Shown here piece after piece: positions 34,871 through 44,212 of a stretch of 64,000 nt of DNA; position 1 is the stretch's first letter; each line of letters begins with the position of its first letter. The notes beneath the pieces are model-generated. The model searched no databases. It was not told where the DNA came from and was given only the letters and a program-made list of their open reading frames with translations. The stretch is taken from the NCBI GenBank assembly GCA_050633465.1, contig JBOEGO010000031.1, forward strand, positions 14,991 through 78,990. The letters are read 5' to 3'. The position numbers and the translations under genes are program-made. Source of the stretch: UBA3069 sp050633465 (GTDB taxonomy: Bacteria > Pseudomonadota > Alphaproteobacteria > Rhodobacterales > Rhodobacteraceae).

Positions 34871-36271
34871 TTATTCCGGCAGAACCTTGCCCGGGTTCAT
34901 AATGTTATGCGGGTCCAGCGCCGCTTTGATCGCCTTCATCGTCGCAATCGCCACGGGGTTTTTGCGCCGCGCCATGGATGGCAGTTTTGACGTGCCAATG
35001 CCGTGTTCGGCGGAAAAACTGCCACCCAGCGACAGCACCACATCCTCGACCTCTTCCATGATCCGGTCATGCACCACGGGATCATCGCTGGCGGCCCATA
35101 CGGCGTAATGAACATTGCCATCGCCTAGATGGGCCACCGATACATCCTCGGCCCCCGGATCGACGGTTTGCAGCTTGCCTTCCATGATCGCCAGGAAATC
35201 GGCCACTCTGTCCAGCGGCACAGCGATATCGTTATTGACCAAGGGGCGGCGCGACAGGATCACCTCGGCGGCGGCTTCGCGGCGCGCCCACATTTCGGCC
35301 CGCTGCGCCACGGATTGCGCGACCACCGCATCCAGCACCAGACCGTCGTTGAACAGCCCCTCCAGCACGGTTTCCAGATCACGCGCCAACGGGGTCTGGC
35401 CGCTGTCATCCGGCGTGCAATCCGCAGCCGAGGCACTGGCGATTTCCACCAGGATATTCACGTCATAATCCGCATCAAACGGGGCTTTGCCGCCCTTGAT
35501 CCGCTGATGATGGGCGATGTAATTGCGCGGCATATATTCAAATGCCTCGACCTTGCCGCCCGTGGCCTCTTGCAGACGGTTCAGCAGTTCCAACGCGCCC
35601 GACAGCGACGGGGCGGCCACCATCGCGGTGCCATAGGCCAGCGGTTTGGGGTGCAGTTTCAGCACGGCGGCCGTGATAATCCCCAGCGTCCCCTCGGCCC
35701 CGATCATCAGATGACGCAGGTTGTAACCGGAATTGTCCTTGTGCAGTTCAGACATGATATCCAGCACGTCCCCATTGGGCAGAACCACCTCTAGCCCCAG
35801 ACACAGATCGCGGGTGTTGCCATAGCGCAGCACGTTGGACCCGCCCGCATTGGTCGACAAGAACCCGCCCGCCATGGCCGACCCTTTGGCCCCGAATGTC
35901 AGCGGAAAAATCATGCCCTGCTGTTCCACCGCGTCTTGCAGGGTTTGCAGGATCACCCCCGCCTCGACAATCGCGATGCGGGCATCGGGGCGGATGTCGC
36001 GCAGGGCGTTCATCCGATCAAGAGAGATCATCAAAGCGCCCTCGGCGATGGTGCCGCCCGCCAATCCGGTATTGCCCGACACCGGCACCACGGGGGTTTG
36101 CGTGGCATGGGCCAGCTTCATCACCGCCGATACCTCGGCTGTGGTGGCTGGGCGCAGCACGGCCAGCGGTGTGAACTGGTATTGGCCGGTCCAGTCGTGG
36201 CTCCATTTGGCGGCATCATCGCCCTGTAACACATTGGCAGGGCCAAGGATGGCCTTTAACTTGTCGATCAT
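34871..36271 (-). CDS. FAD-linked D-2-hydroxyacid dehydrogenase (GlcD/D2HGDH family)
   Basis: The 466-residue protein has an FAD-binding PCMH domain (PVVPVSGNTGLAGGTIAEGAL, GSAMAGGFLSTNAGGSNVLRYG) and an FAD-oxidase C-terminal domain with the metal-binding VAHLGDGNVHYAV and SFSAEHGIGTSK motifs. Relatives oxidise D-lactate, D-2-hydroxyglutarate or glycolate and pass electrons to an acceptor other than O2. Start chosen at 36271 (MIDKLKAIL), which matches the family opening. It is a single gene, divergent from the peroxidase. Confidence 0.88.
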   Translation of the reverse strand: MIDKLKAILGPANVLQGDDAAKWSHDWTGQYQFTPLAVLRPATTAEVSAVMKLAHATQTPVVPVSGNTGLAGGTIAEGALMISLDRMNALRDIRPDARIAIVEAGVILQTLQDAVEQQGMIFPLTFGAKGSAMAGGFLSTNAGGSNVLRYGNTRDLCLGLEVVLPNGDVLDIMSELHKDNSGYNLRHLMIGAEGTLGIITAAVLKLHPKPLAYGTAMVAAPSLSGALELLNRLQEATGGKVEAFEYMPRNYIAHHQRIKGGKAPFDADYDVNILVEIASASAADCTPDDSGQTPLARDLETVLEGLFNDGLVLDAVVAQSVAQRAEMWARREAAAEVILSRRPLVNNDIAVPLDRVADFLAIMEGKLQTVDPGAEDVSVAHLGDGNVHYAVWAASDDPVVHDRIMEEVEDVVLSLGGSFSAEHGIGTSKLPSMARRKNPVAIATMKAIKAALDPHNIMNPGKVLPE

Positions 36272-36388
36272 GGGCTTTGTCTCTCCTCGCTCGGGCACAT
36301 AGTGTAAGCGGGGGCGCACAAGTGCAAGGCTGGACAAAGGCACGGCCTGCGCTAAGTTCCACAAGAGTCTTGCCGAGGAAGCAGCCAA

Positions 36389-36943
36389 ATGACCACGTTT
36401 TCACCCCTTCGCGCCATATTGCGCCTGTTGGTTATGTTTGTCACCTTTTGCGCCGTCACCCTGCCCGCCACCGCATCCGAGCGGTCGGAGTTTCAATCCA
36501 TCGACGGCGGTGTGCTGGATCTGGACAACTGGAAGGGACAGCCCGTTCTGGTGGTCAACACGGCGTCGCGCTGTGGTTTCACACCGCAATACAACGAGGT
36601 TCAGGCGCTGTATGACGCCTATAAGGATCGCGGTTTGGTCGTGGTGGCCGTGCCTTCGCAGGATTTCAAACAGGAATTGTCGTCCGACAAAGAGGTCGCG
36701 GAATTTTGCGCGCTGAATTTCGATCTGACCCTGCCGATGACGACGATCACCCATGTCAAAGGTCCCGATGCGCACCCGTTTTACAAATGGGTCGCGGCGC
36801 AGGCCGGATTTGTGCCGGGATGGAATTTCAACAAGATCCTGATCGGGCCGGACGGGCGCGTGGCCGGATTTTGGGGCGCGCCAGTGACCCCCATGTCGGG
36901 CGCGATCACCCAATCGATCGAGGCATTACTGCCCAAGGGGTGA
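36389..36943 (+). CDS. Glutathione peroxidase-like protein, exported
   Basis: The 184-residue protein has an N-terminal signal peptide (LRLLVMFVTFCAVTLPATA) and the thiol-peroxidase core: Cys62 in NTASRCGFTPQY, Gln91 in PSQDF and Trp145 in GWNFNK. It reduces peroxides, probably in the periplasm, with thioredoxin or glutathione as reductant. A GAGGAAG ribosome site precedes ATG 36389. It ends 20 bases before the converging ureG. Confidence 0.88.
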   Translation: MTTFSPLRAILRLLVMFVTFCAVTLPATASERSEFQSIDGGVLDLDNWKGQPVLVVNTASRCGFTPQYNEVQALYDAYKDRGLVVVAVPSQDFKQELSSDKEVAEFCALNFDLTLPMTTITHVKGPDAHPFYKWVAAQAGFVPGWNFNKILIGPDGRVAGFWGAPVTPMSGAITQSIEALLPKG

Positions 36944-36963
36944 CCATAGTCACAAAGCGGTGG

Positions 36964-37575
36964 TTACAGCCCCCCGATCTCTTTGATCAGGGCAACCACG
37001 TCATCCACCCCCTGCCCGTGCCGTAGGGCGGCGAACACAAACGGCAAATCGCCGCGCATCCGTTTGGCATCGCGGTTCATCACATCCAATGACGCACCGA
37101 CATGCGGGGCCAGATCGGTCTTGTTGATGATCAATATGTCGGATTTGGTAATCGCAGGCCCGCCCTTGCGCGGGATTTCTTCGCCTGCGGCGGTGTCGAT
37201 CACATATAGGGTGATATCGGCCAGTTCGGGGCTGAATGTGGCCGACAGGTTGTCACCACCGGATTCGATTAGCACCACCTCGACCTCGGGGTGGCGTTTT
37301 TGCATTTCGGCCACGGCGGCCAGATTGATGCTGGCATCCTCGCGGATCGCCGTATGCGGGCAGCCGCCGGTTTCCACCCCGATCACGCGGTCCTGTGGCA
37401 GGACCTGCATCCGCATCAATGCCTCTGCGTCCTCTTGCGTATAAATGTCATTGGTGATCGCACCGATGGAATAATCCGCGGACAGGGCGCGGCACAGGGC
37501 GGCGGTCAGCGTGGTTTTGCCCGCGCCGACGGGACCGCCGATGCCGATACGAAGGGGACCATTGGGAGAAGTCAT
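36964..37575 (-). CDS. ureG: Urease accessory GTPase UreG
   Basis: UreG is the GTPase that powers nickel insertion into urease with UreD, UreF and UreE. The 203-residue protein has the P-loop GIGGPVGAGKTTL, the switch metal motif ETGGCPHTAIREDAS (Cys-Pro-His), GGDNLSATFSPEL and the guanine-recognition IINKTDLA. It is the last gene of the urease operon; its ATG overlaps the ureF stop. Confidence 0.97.
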   Translation of the reverse strand: MTSPNGPLRIGIGGPVGAGKTTLTAALCRALSADYSIGAITNDIYTQEDAEALMRMQVLPQDRVIGVETGGCPHTAIREDASINLAAVAEMQKRHPEVEVVLIESGGDNLSATFSPELADITLYVIDTAAGEEIPRKGGPAITKSDILIINKTDLAPHVGASLDVMNRDAKRMRGDLPFVFAALRHGQGVDDVVALIKEIGGL

Positions 37576-38228
37576 GAACGGAATAACCTTGTGTATTGGG
37601 TTTCGTGTTGCATCGCCGCGATGTCACCCAGAATGCAGGCACCGCCCAGATCGTCCAGCGTTTGTGCGGCGGCTGTGGTGGCGATGGATTGGCAAATGGG
37701 GGCCAGTCGCGCCAGCGTGGCCTGCCCGTCGGTCTGGCCCAGTGGCACCAGCCGGATCGCGGCAGAGGTCAGATTGGCGGCAAAGCCGTGCAGATATAGC
37801 GGCAGGGTTTGATCCAGCGGCAGGCCCAGCGCCCGCGCCGCCGCGCCCACAGCGACAGGATAGCACAATTCCGGCAGGGTCAGGTCATGGGTGGCATTCA
37901 CCGTGCGAACGAAGGCCGCGCCCTGCAATTCGGTTTCCATCAGCCGTTCGCGGCTGGCCGCAAAGGCGCGGGCGGTATCGTCGGTATTTTCCAGATCATC
38001 AGGTGCATTATATGCTGCGGCCAACAGGATCGCATCATTGCGCCCCGACCCATGTTGCAGGATCGCCGTGATCCAGGCCTGAAAACTGGCGCTATCGGTG
38101 ACATCACCCGCCCCGACAGCCCATTCCAACCCGTGCGAATATGCAAATGCGCCAACCGGATAGGCAGGCGACAGCCATTGGGCAAGGGTCAGCAGCGCCG
38201 CGATTTCAGGCGTGGTGGTGTTAGCCAT
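37572..38228 (-). CDS. ureF: Urease accessory protein UreF
   Basis: UreF bridges UreD and UreG in the nickel-loading complex. The 218-residue all-helical protein has the family opening LTLAQWLSPAYPVGAFAYSHGLEWAV and the late HETQYTRLFRS tail. ATG 38228 is used; the ureE stop lies inside its first codons (8-base overlap). Longer upstream reading goes into the ureE His-rich tail in another frame. Confidence 0.94.
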   Translation of the reverse strand: MANTTTPEIAALLTLAQWLSPAYPVGAFAYSHGLEWAVGAGDVTDSASFQAWITAILQHGSGRNDAILLAAAYNAPDDLENTDDTARAFAASRERLMETELQGAAFVRTVNATHDLTLPELCYPVAVGAAARALGLPLDQTLPLYLHGFAANLTSAAIRLVPLGQTDGQATLARLAPICQSIATTAAAQTLDDLGGACILGDIAAMQHETQYTRLFRS

Positions 38229-38772
38229 GGTCATGGCTGTGAGCCTGCGCTTGGGTATGATCATGGTCGCGGCTGTGATCATGATCATGGCTGTGATTGT
38301 GGTCGCCATGGTCGTGTGAATGATCGCCATGCGAATGCCCGTGGGTGCGCCCGTGGCCATATGCGCCGCCTTCGGGGGTGAATGGCTCTGTCACCTCGGC
38401 CACATGCGCGCCCAACTGCCCCAACATGTCGCGCAGCACCTTGTCGCGCTGGATCAACAGGCGGGTGGTTTCGATCTGACAGGGGGTGTGGCGGTTGCCA
38501 ATGTGCCAGGCCAGCCGCACCAGATCATCGCCGGTGATGGCCAATAGCCCCTCGGGCTTGGCTTGCACCTCGATCATTTCGCCGGTGTCCACCTCGAATG
38601 CATCGCCATGGTTCAGCGACGCGGTTTGCGCCAGATCGACCAACAGTTTTGCCCCATGTGCAGTGGTCAGAACGCGACGCCGCAGGAACCGTTCGTCATA
38701 GGTCAGCAACAGGTGGTCTGCCGCCCCCTTCCATGTGCCCTTGCGGTGAAATTTGTAGCTTTTGATGGTCAT
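38221..38772 (-). CDS. ureE: Urease accessory nickel metallochaperone UreE with His-rich tail
   Basis: UreE binds nickel and delivers it to the UreG complex. The 183-residue protein has the N-terminal peptide-binding domain (YDERFLRRRVLTTAHGAKLLVDLA) and the metal-binding domain (LAWHIGNRHTPCQIE). Its C-terminal tail of about 40 residues is made mostly of His and Asp (HGHSHGDHSHDHGDHNHSH), a nickel store. ATG 38772 (MTIKSYKF) follows GGGGGGA at good spacing. Overlaps ureF. Confidence 0.94.
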   Translation of the reverse strand: MTIKSYKFHRKGTWKGAADHLLLTYDERFLRRRVLTTAHGAKLLVDLAQTASLNHGDAFEVDTGEMIEVQAKPEGLLAITGDDLVRLAWHIGNRHTPCQIETTRLLIQRDKVLRDMLGQLGAHVAEVTEPFTPEGGAYGHGRTHGHSHGDHSHDHGDHNHSHDHDHSRDHDHTQAQAHSHDHG

Positions 38773-38792
38773 TTGCATCCCCCCGAACAGAT

Positions 38793-38828
38793 CAAGGCCA
38801 CGCCCCATGAAACAGGTGCGTGGCCTTG
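38793..38828. terminator. 11-bp stem hairpin between the DUF1127 gene and ureE
   Basis: CAAGGCCACGC (38793-38803) pairs perfectly with GCGTGGCCTTG (38818-38828), with a 14-base loop. No T run follows on the minus strand; it could be a partial terminator or processing site inside the urease cluster. Confidence 0.5.
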
Positions 38829-38872
38829 TGATGTAGTGCAGTGCCGGGCGGATTGCCCGAACCCGAAACGGA

Positions 38873-39091
38873 TCAGATCGCGTAAACGTCGCGGAACACG
38901 TGGCGCGCGATGTCTTCGCGGCGCAGGCCCATATCGGCCAGTTGTTTGTCGTCCATCGCCTGTAACCGGTTGATTGATTTCATGCGACTGCTGCTTTCTG
39001 CGATTGACACCAACCCGCGAAAGATGGTGGAAAATGCGCGCGATACCAGTGGTTCGGGCGCTTGCGTTGGGTTTGCAGTGATAAAAGCCAT
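38873..39091 (-). CDS. DUF1127 (YjiS-like) small protein
   Basis: The 72-residue protein ends in a DUF1127 module (INRLQAMDDKQLADMGLRREDI). Such small Arg-rich proteins can bind RNA or proteins and affect phosphate, nitrogen or stress responses. ATG 39091 (MAFITANP) has AAAGG seven bases upstream. It lies between ureC and ureE in the same orientation, 134 bases after ureC and followed by the 38793-38828 hairpin, so it may have its own promoter. Confidence 0.82.
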   Translation of the reverse strand: MAFITANPTQAPEPLVSRAFSTIFRGLVSIAESSSRMKSINRLQAMDDKQLADMGLRREDIARHVFRDVYAI

Positions 39092-39225
39092 TGGATACCT
39101 TTCCTGAAGCGATACTTTCGCCTCCCTTGGCTCCAATATAGCTGCACCGCAGCATTTTCACAAATGCTGCATCTGCATAACCGCCGCCCGCGCCATGCAA
39201 GGGTGCTTGATCTGTTAACATTCGC

Positions 39226-40983
<1,758 letters not shown>

Positions 40984-40992
40984 CTTGCTCTC

Positions 40993-41313
40993 CTATTTCG
41001 GCAGTTTGGGGCCGCGTTTCGACAGGCGGCGGGCATTGGCACGGGTGGCTTGCCGGATCGGTTTGCTGGATGCGGCGATCACGCGTTCGGCGCTTTCGCC
41101 GTTCATCGCCGCCGTCATCGCGGCATTCGCCGCCTTGCCATAGGCGGCGGTTTTTTCAGTCACCATGCGTTTGTTTTCATGGGGCGTGACAGACCACAGC
41201 CCGCCCATCCCCATCACCCGCATCCAGATCACAGCCGAGGATTCAGCCGCGATCATGCCAAGGGTCAGTTGCGTGTGCAGCAATTCGGATAGGTCGGTGG
41301 GACGAAAAGACAT
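40993..41313 (-). CDS. Small urease-operon protein, 106 residues, unknown function
   Basis: This protein of the urease operon has a hydrophobic, Met-rich N-terminal half (LGMIAAESSAVIWMRVMGMGGLW) and a basic C-terminal tail (RANARRLSKRGPKLPK). The Ala-rich helical pattern resembles phasin-like or granule-associated small proteins, which is weak. Its ATG (41313) overlaps the stop of the exported protein upstream (TAATG) and it ends nine bases before ureC, so it is co-translated with the urease genes. I do not recognise a defined family. Confidence 0.72.
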   Translation of the reverse strand: MSFRPTDLSELLHTQLTLGMIAAESSAVIWMRVMGMGGLWSVTPHENKRMVTEKTAAYGKAANAAMTAAMNGESAERVIAASSKPIRQATRANARRLSKRGPKLPK

Positions 41314-41720
41314 TACTTGATACCTGCTATTTGTTTCAGAAAATCGGTGCGCTCTTCGGTAAGATGGATACGACACAAGTAATGACCAACTGCCGACCCC
41401 GTCCCGCCCATATATAAGTCTGCGACAAACCCGCATTGTTTGTCACGAAAGCTCTCGAATGCAACCTGCGAGGCTTGAAGGGGATCATGTAACTTTCCAG
41501 CGCCGGGAATATTACGCGCCTCATAATCCAGCATACGCGCATCCGCCATTCTGTATGCCGTCACCATTTCCAGTTCCAAGCCTTTGGACTCATCCGCAAT
41601 ACAATGGCCGCGTTCGGCATTCGACATTCCGTCACAGTGTTTGAGGCTGGCCGCTTGCGATTTCTCCGCAGAAACTGCGTAAAAAGCAAAGATACACAGG
41701 GTTGCGACGTGTCGTTTCAC
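41313..41720 (-). CDS. Exported LprI/DUF1311-like protein inside the urease operon
   Basis: The 135-residue protein has a signal peptide (cleavage near SQA-A) and a Cys-containing mature part (LKHCDGMSNAERGHC, DKQCGF, HYLCRIHLTEERTDFL) that resembles the DUF1311/LprI lysozyme-inhibitor-like family: four cysteines and an amphipathic helix with repeated Glu. It starts with GTG at 41720, overlapping the ureB stop (GTGA), and its own stop overlaps the next ATG. Why an exported protein is embedded here is unknown. Confidence 0.7.
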   Translation of the reverse strand: MKRHVATLCIFAFYAVSAEKSQAASLKHCDGMSNAERGHCIADESKGLELEMVTAYRMADARMLDYEARNIPGAGKLHDPLQASQVAFESFRDKQCGFVADLYMGGTGSAVGHYLCRIHLTEERTDFLKQIAGIK

Positions 41721-42022
41721 AACGCCCCCATAATTTTCTGGTTAAATCCGTATACTTCGCGTGTGCCCGCCAGCGGGATCAGTTGCACTTCGCGGCGCTG
41801 GCCGGGTTCGAACCGCACGGCGGTGCCTGCGGCGATGTCCAGCCGCATACCGCGCGCGGCGGCGCGGTCGAATTCCAGCGCGGGGTTGGTTTCATGGAAA
41901 TGATAGTGCGACCCGACCTGCACGGGACGGTCGCCGGTATTGGCAACCATCACGGTGATGGCCGTGCGGTCGGGATTCAGGGTCAGCTCGCCCTCGGCGG
42001 GGAACAATTCACCCGGTATCAT
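41717..42022 (-). CDS. ureB: Urease beta subunit
   Basis: The 101-residue structural subunit has the UreB opening MIPGELFPAEGELTLN and the core GDRPVQVGSHYHFHETNPALEFDR, then RFEPGQRREVQLIPLAG and YGFNQKIMG. ATG 42022 is decided by its ATGA overlap with the 54-residue gene upstream; an ATG at 42034 would lie inside that gene. Confidence 0.96.
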   Translation of the reverse strand: MIPGELFPAEGELTLNPDRTAITVMVANTGDRPVQVGSHYHFHETNPALEFDRAAARGMRLDIAAGTAVRFEPGQRREVQLIPLAGTREVYGFNQKIMGAL

Positions 42023-42183
42023 CTTTGCACCCATGCGATGGCGGCTGCGGCGGAAATCGCCAGCAGCCCCAGCAACAGCGGCAGGGTCGATCCGCCCTCG
42101 GCGTGGCTGTGGGGCAGCGCGCTGGTATGGGCCAATGCGGGCGCGGCAGACAGGATCAGGGCAAGGGGGACAAGTGTTTTCAT
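42019..42183 (-). CDS. 54-residue His-containing membrane miniprotein in the urease operon
   Basis: This short gene encodes MKTLVPLALILSAAPALA (a signal peptide), then HTSALPHSHAEGG (three His) and a C-terminal hydrophobic segment LPLLLGLLAISAAAAIAW ending VQR. The start ATG at 42183 has AGGA eight bases upstream and its TGA overlaps the ureB ATG (ATGA), which supports real translation. Topology would put the His cluster in the periplasm next to one membrane anchor. A role in nickel or pH sensing or binding is possible but only inferred. It lies between ureA and ureB, which are normally adjacent. Confidence 0.75.
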   Translation of the reverse strand: MKTLVPLALILSAAPALAHTSALPHSHAEGGSTLPLLLGLLAISAAAAIAWVQR

Positions 42184-42207
42184 CGGGTTATTCCTATCGG
42201 GTCGGGG

Positions 42208-42510
42208 TTAGCGGATCGGGTTGTGAACGGTGACCAGCTTGGTGCCATCGGGGAATGTTGCCTCGACCTGCACCTCGTGGATCATTTCGGCGATACCATC
42301 CATGCATTGGTCGCGGGTGATGACCTGCGCGCCAGCCTGCATCATATCGGCCACGCTGCGCCCGTCACGCGCCCCTTCGACCACGGCATCGGTGATCAGG
42401 GCGATGGCCTCGGGGTGGTTCAGTTTGACACCACGGGCCAGCCGTTTTCGGGCCACCTCGGCCGCCATGGAAATCAGCAATTTGTCTTTTTCGCGGGGGG
42501 TCAGTTGCAT
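42208..42510 (-). CDS. ureA: Urease gamma subunit
   Basis: The 100-residue structural subunit has the exact UreA length and sequence style: MQLTPREKDKLLISMAAEVA, then GVKLNHPEAIALITDAVVEGARDG and VEATFPDGTKLVTVHNPI at the end. It starts one base after the ureD stop and is separate from UreB. Confidence 0.97.
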   Translation of the reverse strand: MQLTPREKDKLLISMAAEVARKRLARGVKLNHPEAIALITDAVVEGARDGRSVADMMQAGAQVITRDQCMDGIAEMIHEVQVEATFPDGTKLVTVHNPIR

Positions 42511-42511
42511 G

Positions 42512-43384
42512 TCAGATGGTCCATGTTCGGGGAAGTTTGGCACCGCGCAACCTTTCCAGCGCGGGGATCAGGGCTTTGCGCAACAGATAGCTGTCAGCAG
42601 CCACTGCGCGCAAGATCAACAGGTCAGGCCGCGCAAGGGTGACCCCCAGCTGGGTTTGCAAGGGCAGACCGCTGGCCATGTCGCGCAACGTATCAATATG
42701 CGCCTCGGCATCGGGGGCGGCATAGGCGGCCAGCGCCATGGCACCAGCCCCGTTCAACGTGGCTGCGCCGGTCAGGTCCGGCAGGGTCGCGTGATCCATT
42801 CGCGTGGCATCGGCCCATAGCAACCGACCGCCACGGCGCAGGGTCACGCGGTCACGCAGCGTTAGGGATTGCACCGTTTCGCCCATGGCGGCACGACCCA
42901 GCACCAGCGTTTCAACCATCAAAAACCGCGCATCTGTGGCCATATCCACATCCAGCCGCCGATCCAGTGCGGCCTTGTCAAACAGGATGGTTTCCTGCGG
43001 CAACCAATCCAGCCGCGCACCCGCATCAATCTGCAATCCGGTTGTGACCAGCCCCGTTTCACCGGGCTGTGCCGCGTAAATCCGTTCGGCCGCCTGGCTG
43101 GTCAGGGTCAGGTGGCTGCCGGTTTCGGCATGGGCGCGCACCGACAGGCAATCGCCCCCCGTCACCCCGCCCGAACTGTTCAGCAATACCGCCTGAAACG
43201 CGCCGCCGGTGTTGGGGAACAGCACCTTCATACAGCCGGACTGGCGCAGATCACGCAGGCGCGTGCGCCCGTCCTGTTGCACCGACAGCCGCACCTCGCC
43301 GCGCGCGCGTGGCTGCTGCACCGCCGAAGTTATGGCCGTTGCGATATTAATAGCTGCCCCCGATGTAAACTTGCTGCGCACCAT
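42512..43384 (-). CDS. ureD: Urease accessory protein UreD
   Basis: UreD (UreH) docks on apo-urease and recruits UreF/UreG for nickel insertion. The 290-residue protein has RARGEVRLSVQQDGRTRLRDLRQSG, PNTGGAFQAVLLNSSGGVTGGD and the region LTSQAAERIYAA, all family typical. ATG 43384 (MVRSKFTSG) is preferred over a GTG at 43411 by the AGGA upstream. It is the first gene of the urease operon. Confidence 0.92.
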   Translation of the reverse strand: MVRSKFTSGAAINIATAITSAVQQPRARGEVRLSVQQDGRTRLRDLRQSGCMKVLFPNTGGAFQAVLLNSSGGVTGGDCLSVRAHAETGSHLTLTSQAAERIYAAQPGETGLVTTGLQIDAGARLDWLPQETILFDKAALDRRLDVDMATDARFLMVETLVLGRAAMGETVQSLTLRDRVTLRRGGRLLWADATRMDHATLPDLTGAATLNGAGAMALAAYAAPDAEAHIDTLRDMASGLPLQTQLGVTLARPDLLILRAVAADSYLLRKALIPALERLRGAKLPRTWTI

Positions 43385-43486
43385 GCGCGGCGGTCCTGTC
43401 CAACAGGCCACCGCTTGCCCATGTGATCAAGAGAGCAACCCGCGTTTTCACCATAAGAATCACCCTGACCCGCCTCTTGTTGCGCC

Positions 43487-43535
43487 GACATGCCTGTTTT
43501 TTGGGCAAATATAAAAACAGCATCACAGGCATGTC
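43487..43535. promoter_or_regulatory. Long inverted repeat upstream of ureD
   Basis: GACATGCCTGT (43487-43497) and ACAGGCATGTC (43525-43535) are a perfect 11-bp inverted pair around an AT-rich 27-base centre. It lies about 100 bases upstream of ureD in a gene-free 280-base stretch. It could be an operator, a leader hairpin or the end of another transcript. Confidence 0.45.
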
Positions 43536-43664
43536 CCTTTTGCGTGCTTCGCCGCCCCGCAGCGCTGGTAAACGCAGGGGCCATCACCCCAATGCAGAAA
43601 CAAGGATTTCGCCTCATTTCGTGCTTGACCCCCTATGCTTGATCCCCTAAATCCCACCCACCGT

Positions 43665-43741
43665 GGCGGAGTAGCTCAGTTGGTTAGAGCAGCGGAATCA
43701 TAATCCGCGTGTCGGGGGTTCAAGTCCCTCCTCCGCTACCA
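43665..43741 (+). tRNA. tRNA-Met (CAU), elongator type
   Basis: The 77-base cloverleaf includes encoded CCA. Acceptor GGCGGAG pairs with CTCCGCT, the anticodon stem GCGGA/TCCGC encloses ATCATAA with CAT at positions 34-36, and the T arm has GGTTCAAGTCC. The G1-U72 end differs from the initiator tRNA at 63458. A lysidine-modified tRNA-Ile2 also has CAU, but the overall sequence fits alphaproteobacterial elongator Met. Confidence 0.92.
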
Positions 43742-43765
43742 TAAATCCCCAATGACATACTGCCC

Positions 43766-44059
43766 CTAAGAAATGCCACCAACGGCCCCGTTGCCGTTTA
43801 TGCGGGCGGCAGGTGTTGCCCCTCGGGGATCATCCAGAATGTCAGGACGGCTTACCGCGATGGAAAGTTTGATGAACTGGCTGTCGTTATTGGCGGCCAG
43901 CATCCATACTCCATCCGTCTTCTGGAATGCGCTGGAAAAGGCCCAGACCGATGCGATCGTTGTGAAAATCACCGGCAGCGCGCATATCCCGATCATGTTC
44001 ATGGATGCCGCCGCAAAAACGAAACGCAGCGCAGGCATCGAACCGCAATAGCGGGCCAT
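43766..44059 (-). CDS. Hypothetical small protein (weak)
   Basis: A 97-residue frame has a hydrophobic N-terminal segment (ASMNMIGICALPVIFTTIASVWAF) and a soluble tail (NNDSQFIKLSIAVSRPDILDD). Codon third positions are GC-rich like the neighbours, but there is no clear ribosome site and I recognise no family. It may be the remains of a longer gene. Confidence 0.3.
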   Translation of the reverse strand: MARYCGSMPALRFVFAAASMNMIGICALPVIFTTIASVWAFSSAFQKTDGVWMLAANNDSQFIKLSIAVSRPDILDDPRGATPAARINGNGAVGGIS

Positions 44060-44168
44060 CGGGGTGCGTGCCTTACAGGTATCAATCAGGCCATAAATCA
44101 GGTCGTTTCTAAGCGCCTGGCGGAATCTGGCTTCACATGATCTGCACCGCAAACCATATCCGCATATC

Positions 44169-44198
44169 CGTATCCGGCGACACAGGCCGCCGGATACG
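44169..44198. terminator. 11-bp hairpin after the heme receptor gene
   Basis: CGTATCCGGCG (44169-44179) pairs perfectly with CGCCGGATACG (44188-44198), with an 8-base loop. It lies 15 bases after the receptor stop on the minus strand. No T run follows. Confidence 0.55.
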
Positions 44199-44212
44199 AT
44201 CATGTCTGAAAA

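Larger units (their letters stand above)
43742..44212. other. Low-information region between tRNA-Met and the heme receptor
   Basis: About 470 bases with only one weak coding candidate (43766-44059, minus strand) and the hairpin at 44169-44198. A plus-strand frame (43773-44051) over the same bases shows no family features. It may be decayed sequence. Confidence 0.4.

Noticed and set aside
43481..43545. Possible sigma-54 promoter upstream of ureD
   Set aside because: GG and GC dinucleotides are 12 rather than 10 bases apart and the orientation is away from ureD.
43330..43617. A 95-codon minus-strand frame upstream of ureD
   Set aside because: It runs over the ureD start and the inverted repeat, with no ribosome site or family features.
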